Assembly: GCF_004337445.1 (NCBI RefSeq)
Contig: NZ_SJZB01000032.1
Coordinates: 1 to 64,000 of the forward strand
Source of the DNA: Parasulfuritortus cantonensis
Lineage (GTDB): Bacteria > Pseudomonadota > Gammaproteobacteria > Burkholderiales > Thiobacillaceae
Length of the DNA stretch: 64,000 nt
Reading direction: 5' to 3'
The notes under the pieces are model-generated. The model saw only the letters and a list, made by a program, of their open reading frames with translations, ran no database searches and had not been told where the DNA came from. Below, in pieces: positions 57,943 to 64,000 of the stretch. The translations under genes and the position numbers were made by a program. Numbering within the stretch: the first letter of the stretch is position 1; the number at the start of each line of letters is the position of its first letter.

Positions 57943-60071
57943 ATGATCGAACCGGCCATGTCCCCAACCCTTTTCCAGCGCACCCCCGGCCTCAGCGGCG
58001 ACGACCCCGAGGCCAAGCGCCGCGAGATACGCGACTATTTCCACGCCACGCTCGACCGCTACGAGTCGCTGTTCGAGACCCTGGCCGAGGACGCGGCGTA
58101 TTACGTCAAGCCCATCCCGCTGCGCCACCCGCTGATCTTCTACTACGGCCATACCGCCACCTTCTTCGTCAACAAGCTGGTGCTCGCCGGCCTGCTCGAA
58201 ACGCGCCTGGACCCGCACATGGAGTCCGTCTTCGCCGTCGGCGTCGACGAGATGAGCTGGGACGACCTCGACGAGGCCCACTACGACTGGCCGGCGGTCG
58301 CGGCGGTGCGCGACTATCGCCGGCGGATGCGCGAGACCGTGGACAGCCTGATCGACCGGCTGCCGCTCGGCCTGCCCATCACCTGGGACAGCCCCTGGTG
58401 GCCCGTCCTCATGGGCATCGAGCACGAGCGCATCCATCTCGAGACCTCATCGGTGCTGATCCGCCAGCACGCCCTGAAATACGTCCGGCCCCATCCGGCC
58501 TGGCCGCACTGTCCGGACGCAGGCGAGCCGCCGGCCAACGAACTGGTGCCGGTGGCCGAGGGCACGGTGACCCTGGGCAAGGACTGGGCCGACGATCCCC
58601 ACTACGGCTGGGACAACGAATACGGCCACCATGCCGCCAACGTGCCGGCCTTCCAGGCCGCGCGCAGCCTGGTCTCCAACCGTGAGTTCCTCGAATTCGT
58701 CGAGGCCGGCGGCTACGGCGACGACGCCTGCTGGACCGAGGAAGGCCTGGGCTGGCGCGACTTCAGCCAGGCCCGCCAGCCCAGCTTCTGGCTGCGCCGC
58801 GAGGACGGCTGGCACCTGCGCCTGATGCTGGAGGAGGTGGCCATGCCATGGAACTGGCCGGTGGAGGTGAACTACCACGAGGCCAAGGCCTTCTGTAATT
58901 GGCAGGCCGGGCGCCTGGGCCGGCCGGTGCGCCTGCCTACCGAGGACGAATGGTATCGGCTGTACGAGGTGGCCGGCCTGGCCGAGGTGCCTGTGGACGC
59001 GCCGGCCAACGCCAACCTGCACCTAGACCACTGGGCCTCGTCCTGCCCGGTCGACCGGTTCGAACAGGGCGATTTCCACGACGTGGCGGGCAACGTATGG
59101 CAGTGGACCGAGACGCCGATCTATCCGTTCGATGGTTTCAAGGTCCACCCGCTCTACGACGACTTCACCGTGCCGACCTACGACGGGCGCCACAACCTGT
59201 TCAAGGGCGGCAGCTGGATCGCCTGCGGCAACGAGAGCCTCAAGGCCGCGCGCTACGCCTTCCGGCGCCATTTCTTCCAGCATGCCGGCTTCCGCTACGT
59301 CGTGGCCGACGCGCCCGAGGCGCCGGTGGCGTCGCATTACGAGACCGACAAGCTGCTGTCCGAATATGCCGAGTTCCATTACGGCGACGAATACTTCGGC
59401 GTCGCCAGCTTCCCCAAGGCCCTGGCCGACCTTGCGGTCGAGGCCATGGCCGGCCGACCCATGCGACGCGCGCTCGATTTGGGCTGCGCGGCAGGCCGGG
59501 CCACCTTCGAACTGGCGCGCCATTTCGACCGGGTCACCGGCATCGACTTTTCCGCACGCTTCATCAACCTGGGTGTGCAGATCGCCGCGCAGGGGCATTG
59601 CGCTACGTCCTCGCGGACGAGGGCGAGCTGGTGTCGTATCGCGAGCGCCGCCTGGCCGACCTGGGCCTGGACGCGGTGCGCGACAGGGTTTCGTTCTACC
59701 AGGGCGACGCCTGCAACCTGAAGCCGATCCACAGCGGCTACGACCTGATCCTGGCCGCCAACCTGATCGACCGCCTGTACGATCCGGCGAAGTTCCTCGG
59801 CACGGTGCACGAGCGCATCAACCCGGGCGGCCTGCTGCTGATCGCCTCGCCCTATACCTGGTTGGAAGAACACACCCCGCGCGAGGCCTGGCTGGGCGGC
59901 TACAAGAAGGACGGCGAGAACCACACCACCCTGGACGGCCTCAAGGACCTGCTCGGGGCGCATTTCCGCCTGGTCAGGGGGCCGCTCGACGTGCCCTTCG
60001 TGATCCGCGAGACGCGGCGCAAGTTCCAGCACACCCTGTCCGAGGCGACCCTGTGGGAGCGCTTGCCTTGA
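57943..60071 (+). pseudogene. ovoA: 5-histidylcysteine sulfoxide synthase OvoA, frameshifted
   Basis: The N-terminal frame gives a DinB/FGE-type sulfoxide synthase: iron-binding HERIHLE (Hx3HxE) near residue 160 and formylglycine-enzyme-like AFCNWQAGRLGRPVRLPTEDEW and FKGGSWIACG. A methyltransferase begins at about 505 (ALDLGCAAGRATFELA). Around 59595 the frame shifts: after AAQG the reading continues correctly only in another frame (LRYVLADEGELVSYRERRLADLG) to a stop at 60071. One missing base in the G-rich run accounts for this. Joined, the product is about 709 residues, the normal OvoA length with its 4-mercaptohistidine methyltransferase. It is either a true mutation or a sequencing error. 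OvoA starts ovothiol synthesis. The start may be 57943 or 57958. Confidence 0.88.
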
Positions 60072-61237
60072 GCTTCGACTTCGACCGCGTCGTCCCGCGC
60101 GCCGACACCGCCTCGGTGAAGTGGGACGCGCGTCCCGGCTATTTCGGCAGCGCGGATGTCTTGCCGATGTGGGTCGCCGACATGGATTTCGCCGCGCCCG
60201 ACGAGGTGGTCCAGGCCCTGGCCGCGCGCGCCGCGCATCCGGTCTACGGCTACACCCTCTATCCGGACGGCCTGTTCGACACCCTGGCCGGCTGGCTCCA
60301 CCAGCGCCACGGCTGGACCATCGAACGCGACTGGGTGCTCTGGGCGCCGGGCGTGGTGCCTTCCCTGTTTGCCGCCGTGCAGGCGTTCGCCGGTCCGGGC
60401 GAGGGTGTCGTGTTGCAGCCGCCGGTCTATCACCCGTTCTTCTCGGCCATCACGGATACCGGCCGGGTCATCGTCGAAAACCCCTTGCGCCTGGCCGACG
60501 GCCGCTATGCCATGGACCTCGACCATCTGGAACGCTGCGCGGCGGCCGGCGCCAGGCTGCTGCTCCTCTGCTCGCCGCACAACCCGGTCGGCCGGGTCTG
60601 GCGGCCGGACGAACTGCGTGCCGTCCTGGACATCGCCCGCCGCCACGACATGACCGTGCTCTCGGACGAGATCCACCACGACCTGGTCTACCCCGGCGAG
60701 CGCCATCACCTGCTGGCCACCCTGGCCGGCGACCCATCCGGCATCGTCACCGCCGTGGCGCCGAGCAAGACCTTCAACATCCCCGGCCTCGGCCTGTCGG
60801 CGCTGGTCGTGCCTGACCCGGAACGGCGCGCGGCGCTGAAGCGGGTGTTCGGCCAGTTGCACGTCAGCGCCAGCAATCCGTTCAGCGTCGCGGCCTTCGA
60901 GACCGCCTACCGGGTCGGCGCGCCCTGGCTCGATGCGCTCATGGCCTACCTGGCCGGGACGCGCGATTTCGTGCTCGACTTCGTGGACCGGCGGTTGCCG
61001 GGCATCAGGGCGATCCGCCCCGAAGGCACCTACCTGGTCTGGCTGGACTGCCGCGGACTGGGTCTCGACGACCGGGCGTTGGCCGACTTCTTCGTCCGCA
61101 CGGCCCGGGTGGGCATGAACCCCGGCCACACCTTCGGCCGCGGCGGCAGCGGGTTCATGCGCCTGAACGTCGGCGCACCGCGCGCCGTGGTGGCCGAGGC
61201 CCTGGAGCGCATCGCGGCGGCCGTCGCCGGCCGCTGA
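60068..61237 (+). CDS. ovoB: PLP-dependent C-S lyase (PatB/MalY type), ovothiol lyase
   Basis: 389 residues from a TTG overlapping the ovoA stop (TTGA). Fold type I aminotransferase/lyase features are MWVADMDFAAPDEVVQAL, HPVYGYTLYPDGL, LLLCSPHNPVGRVW, SDEIHHDLVY and the PLP lysine in APSKTFNIPGLG. PatB/MalY enzymes cleave C-S bonds of cystathionine-like substrates. The direct coupling to ovoA points to the second step of ovothiol formation, cleavage of the sulfoxide to 4-mercaptohistidine. Confidence 0.85.
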   Translation: MSFDFDRVVPRADTASVKWDARPGYFGSADVLPMWVADMDFAAPDEVVQALAARAAHPVYGYTLYPDGLFDTLAGWLHQRHGWTIERDWVLWAPGVVPSLFAAVQAFAGPGEGVVLQPPVYHPFFSAITDTGRVIVENPLRLADGRYAMDLDHLERCAAAGARLLLLCSPHNPVGRVWRPDELRAVLDIARRHDMTVLSDEIHHDLVYPGERHHLLATLAGDPSGIVTAVAPSKTFNIPGLGLSALVVPDPERRAALKRVFGQLHVSASNPFSVAAFETAYRVGAPWLDALMAYLAGTRDFVLDFVDRRLPGIRAIRPEGTYLVWLDCRGLGLDDRALADFFVRTARVGMNPGHTFGRGGSGFMRLNVGAPRAVVAEALERIAAAVAGR

Positions 61238-61299
61238 CCGTCCAGGCCGGGGCAAGCGCGCGCCGGCCCGGGCCAGCCCGGCCATTCCTGGCCGCCCCG

Positions 61300-61411
61300 C
61301 ACGGCCCCGATCCGCCCCACCCATGGCCAGGTTCGCCGCCGCCGTGCGCGTCTCCACGCCCAGCTTCCCGAGCACGCGCTCCAGGTGCTTGTACACCGTG
61401 CGCGGGGAGGG
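61300..61411 (-). pseudogene. LuxR-type HTH fragment
   Basis: On the minus strand TVYKHLERVLGKLGVETRTAAAN is the recognition half of a LuxR/FixJ-type helix-turn-helix. An in-frame stop lies a few codons upstream and no receiver or other domain is attached. It is the tail of a lost regulator gene. Confidence 0.6.
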
Positions 61412-61470
61412 TTGCGCTCACGACGCCAGGGGCGGCCCGCGCTCCGCTCAGAGGCCGGCGCCCGCCCGCC

Positions 61471-63249
61471 TCAGCGACCGGGCCCGAGCCATTTCAGCAG
61501 GGTCTCGAACAGCAGGTCCGGTTCCACCGGCTTGGCGATGTGGTCGTTCATGCCGGCGTCCAGGCAGCGCCGGCGGTCCTCGTCGAAGGCGTTCGCCGTC
61601 ATCGCCAGGACCGGCGTGGCCGCGTTCAAGGTGCCGGCGCGGATCGCCCGGGTCGCGTCGAGGCCGTTCAGGTTGGGCATCTGCATGTCCATCAGGATCA
61701 GGTCATAGCGGTTCTGCTCCGCGAGGGCGACCGCCTCGACGCCGTCCCCGGCCAGGTCGACCCAGAAACCGACGTCCTCGAGCAGGCCGCGCGACACTTC
61801 CTGGTTGATCGGCTCGTCCTCGGCCAGCAGGACCAGCGCACCGCCGTGGCGCGCCCGCAACTGGGCCTCGGCCGAGGCCGGTGGGTGCCGGACCGGTTCG
61901 GCGAGGCCGGCGCAGCAGCGCTCCAGGGGCACCGCGAACCAGAAGGTGCTGCCCGCGCCCGGGCGGCTTTCCACCCCGATCTCCCCGCCCATCAGGCCGA
62001 CCAGGCGCTTGCTGATGGCGAGGCCGAGGCCGGTGCCGCCGAACCGGCGCGTGATCGAGTTGTCCGCCTGTTCGAAGGTGCCGAACAGGCGTCCGATGTC
62101 CTCGGCGGCGATGCCGATCCCGGTATCCGTGACCCGCCAGCGCAGCGTCACCCGTTCCGCGTCGGCCGCGGCCAGTTCGGCCCGCACGCTGATCGTGCCG
62201 TGGTCGGTGAACTTGACCGCGTTGCCGACCAGGTTGAGGAGCACCTGGCCGAGGCGGATGGGGTCGCCGAGCACCTGCAGGCCGGCGATGGCCTCGGTCA
62301 GGGTCACGTCGAACGCGAGCCGCTTCTCCTCGGCCTTCTCGGCGAGCAGGCTGCGCACGTTCTCGACCACGCTGCCGACCGAGAAGCCGACCTTGTCCAG
62401 GCTCAGGCGCCCGGCCTCGATCTTCGAGAGGTCGAGGATGTCGTTGATGACGGTGAGCAGGTGCACGGCCGCGATGCCGATCTTGTCGAGGTAGCCCTGC
62501 AGCGTCGGGTCGCCGGTCCGGCGCCGGGCCAGGCCGGCCATGCCCATGATCGAGTTCATCGGGGTGCGCAGCTCGTGGCTCATGTTGGCCAGGAAGGTGC
62601 TCTTGGCCCGGCTCGCCGCCACCGCCTCCTCGCGGAGCCGGATCTGCTCCTCCTGGGCGGCCTGCAGGCGCTGCTCCGTCTTGACGCGCTTGGCGATCTC
62701 CCGGGTCAGCTGGATGGTCCGGTTGGCCAGCTTGTCGTACATGCCCATGACCGTGTCGATGAGCACCCGGGTGGCGCCGGACATCTCCATGTTGGCGATC
62801 TCCTTGGCTTGCGCCAGGGACACGCCGGAAGGCAGCGCCAGGACCACCTTGGCCATGCGCTTGTCGGACTCGATGATGTGCATGGCCAGCCAGTGGGTCA
62901 GGAAGGTGACGATCTCCTCGATGACCTCGTCGCTGGATTCCTCGGATTCCTTCGCCTTGATGTCGAGCACCTTGGCGATGAAGTCCTCGTGCGCCTTCTT
63001 GTGCCATTCCTCCCAGGGATCGCCGGAGAAATGCCGGTGCCAGATGCTCTCCTCGGTGGAGAAATGATAGGCGGTGTAGGCCTTCAGCTCGTCGAAGACC
63101 TTGTTCAGGGTGGGCGCCTCGGACTGGAAGGCGATGTGCCCGACCAGGATGTTGAGCAGGTCGACCAGCTTGCGGTGCTGGTCGTCGATCTCCTGAATAC
63201 CGCAGGAAAAATTCTCGTTCCAGGGAAATATTTCGACCAGCTCCGGCAT
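61471..63249 (-). CDS. Bacteriohemerythrin-hybrid histidine kinase
   Basis: About 592 residues from the ATG at 63249 (GGGAG upstream); an in-frame ATG at 63279 is possible. An N-terminal hemerythrin domain ([54 protein letters not shown]) carries the His/Glu/Asp di-iron ligands. A coiled linker precedes the kinase core with phosphoacceptor [27 protein letters not shown] and GTGLGLAIS. It ends with a receiver domain ([21 protein letters not shown]). The di-iron site suggests oxygen or redox sensing, with no membrane segment. The output partner is not in the window. Confidence 0.92.
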   Translation of the reverse strand: MPELVEIFPWNENFSCGIQEIDDQHRKLVDLLNILVGHIAFQSEAPTLNKVFDELKAYTAYHFSTEESIWHRHFSGDPWEEWHKKAHEDFIAKVLDIKAKESEESSDEVIEEIVTFLTHWLAMHIIESDKRMAKVVLALPSGVSLAQAKEIANMEMSGATRVLIDTVMGMYDKLANRTIQLTREIAKRVKTEQRLQAAQEEQIRLREEAVAASRAKSTFLANMSHELRTPMNSIMGMAGLARRRTGDPTLQGYLDKIGIAAVHLLTVINDILDLSKIEAGRLSLDKVGFSVGSVVENVRSLLAEKAEEKRLAFDVTLTEAIAGLQVLGDPIRLGQVLLNLVGNAVKFTDHGTISVRAELAAADAERVTLRWRVTDTGIGIAAEDIGRLFGTFEQADNSITRRFGGTGLGLAISKRLVGLMGGEIGVESRPGAGSTFWFAVPLERCCAGLAEPVRHPPASAEAQLRARHGGALVLLAEDEPINQEVSRGLLEDVGFWVDLAGDGVEAVALAEQNRYDLILMDMQMPNLNGLDATRAIRAGTLNAATPVLAMTANAFDEDRRRCLDAGMNDHIAKPVEPDLLFETLLKWLGPGR

Positions 63250-63335
63250 GCCAGGCTCCCGCGATTTGCTGTAACTCATTATTCCACAGGAAGATTGCCG
63301 CCAGCATCCCCGCTCCGGCGCCGGCTTGCCGCGGC

Positions 63336-64000
63336 CTAGAGGTCCTGGCCCCGGTCCTTGCCGGCGCCGCTCAGCATGTGGTTCAGGTAGGCGCGCAGGG
63401 TGGCCGGCTTGAGCGGCTTGTGCAGGACCGGCAGCCCGGACGCGTCGATGGCCTGGATGGTGGTCGACGCCGTGTCGCCGGTGATCAGCGCGGCCGGGAT
63501 GGTGAGGCCGAACTGGGCGCGCAGCTCGGCGATCGCCTCGATCCCGGTCCGGCCCTGGCACAGGCGGTAGTCGCTCAGGATGGCGTCCGGGGTGCGGCCG
63601 AGTTCGAGCAGGTCCTGCTTCACCTCGCAGGCGTCGGCGCCGGCCGCCAGGTCGATGCCCCATTGCTCGAAGACCAGGTTCATGGCCTCCAGGATCGCCT
63701 CGTCGTCGTCGATCAGGACGACCAGGGGCGTCCGGCCGGCCGGGGCGACCGGCTCGGCGCCCGCCAGGCGGTCGTCCGCGTGGGCCAGGGGCGGCTCGCA
63801 GCGGGCCACGCGGATGCTGAAGCAGGAGCCCTTGCCCAGTTGGGAACGCACGTCGACCGGGCTGCCGAGCAGGCGGGCCAGGCGCCGGACGATGGCGAGG
63901 CCCAGCCCCAACCCCTTGTCGCGCGCCCGTTCCGGGTTCTCGAGCTGGAAATATTCCTCGAAGATGCGTTGCCGATAGGATTCCGGGATGCCCTTGCCGG
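63336..64000 (-). CDS. Hybrid histidine kinase C-terminus with receiver domain, partial
   Basis: Open to the right edge, so the N-terminus and most of the kinase are missing. Visible parts are the ATP-binding G1/F/G2 boxes ([34 protein letters not shown]) and a receiver domain ([14 protein letters not shown], phosphoacceptor Asp in AILSDYRL, Thr in [15 protein letters not shown]). This order, kinase followed by a short receiver, fits sensors that feed a separate phosphotransfer or response regulator. It is in line with the hemerythrin kinase downstream, though spaced by 86 bases. Confidence 0.88.
   Translation of the reverse strand, partial: GKGIPESYRQRIFEEYFQLENPERARDKGLGLGLAIVRRLARLLGSPVDVRSQLGKGSCFSIRVARCEPPLAHADDRLAGAEPVAPAGRTPLVVLIDDDEAILEAMNLVFEQWGIDLAAGADACEVKQDLLELGRTPDAILSDYRLCQGRTGIEAIAELRAQFGLTIPAALITGDTASTTIQAIDASGLPVLHKPLKPATLRAYLNHMLSGAGKDRGQDL

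Overview
The window is GC-rich chromosomal DNA, most likely from a betaproteobacterium of the Rhodocyclales type. This is inferred from the mix of alternative-nitrogenase genes, an aromatic ring-oxygenation operon, a diheme cytochrome c5-like protein and the general codon style; no rRNA or taxonomic marker is present. Dense GC-rich core-like blocks alternate with lower-GC accessory islands, two of which lie beside tRNA genes.

Layout. 1-3602 (minus): a partial ABC ATPase, a HypB/UreG-type GTPase, a binding-protein-like protein with no signal peptide, and a FecB/BtuF-type periplasmic binding protein. 3762-5420: an acyl-CoA ligase. 5421-13791: an accessory island with a 907-codon gene split by a complete IS3-family element (1327 bp, TTTC target duplication), and a divergent operon encoding a 26-residue peptide, a B12-type radical SAM enzyme and a thymidylate-kinase-like protein. 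A DUF2058 protein and a possible integron-cassette remnant with a 59-residue lipoprotein follow. 13792-17505: a DRE-TIM aldolase, a stand-alone NifB C-terminal domain, a NafY-like protein, a ferredoxin and a VnfH-type nitrogenase Fe protein. 17538-30387: an SDR/LysR pair, a PAS sensor kinase with a FixJ-type regulator, and a ten-gene aromatic-oxidation operon. 30413-37063 (minus): a ModE-like regulator and VnfA, then vnfE, vnfN, vnfX, a TIM-barrel gene and a NifU-like gene. 37064-45520: a defence-type island (HipBA, a Mokosh-II-like helicase-PLD protein, a VbhA-like protein, a deoxyribonucleotidase, a histidine phosphatase) ending at tRNA-Arg. 45673-51842: core-like genes (cytochrome c, Rep, ApaH, PlsC, SlyB-like, PfkB kinase) ending at tRNA-Phe. 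51843-57942: a second island with two IS3 end remnants, an unknown protein, a methyltransferase and a UvrD-PD-(D/E)XK nuclease. 57943-61237: ovothiol genes ovoA (frameshifted) and ovoB. 61471-64000: two sensory kinases.

How the genes fit together. The nitrogenase block looks like the regulatory, reductase and cofactor-scaffold half of a vanadium-type system. The activator has the VnfA N-terminal cysteine spacing. Both vnfH and vnfE are preceded by a sigma-54 -24/-12 promoter and by a pair of GTAC-N6-GAAC-type sites whose starts are 29 bp apart. The structural genes (vnfDGK) are not in the window. The aromatic operon combines a styrene/indole-type flavin monooxygenase, a three-component Rieske oxygenase, dehydrogenase, formamidase and outer-membrane porin. 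Indole or a related N-heteroarene is a reasonable but unproven substrate.
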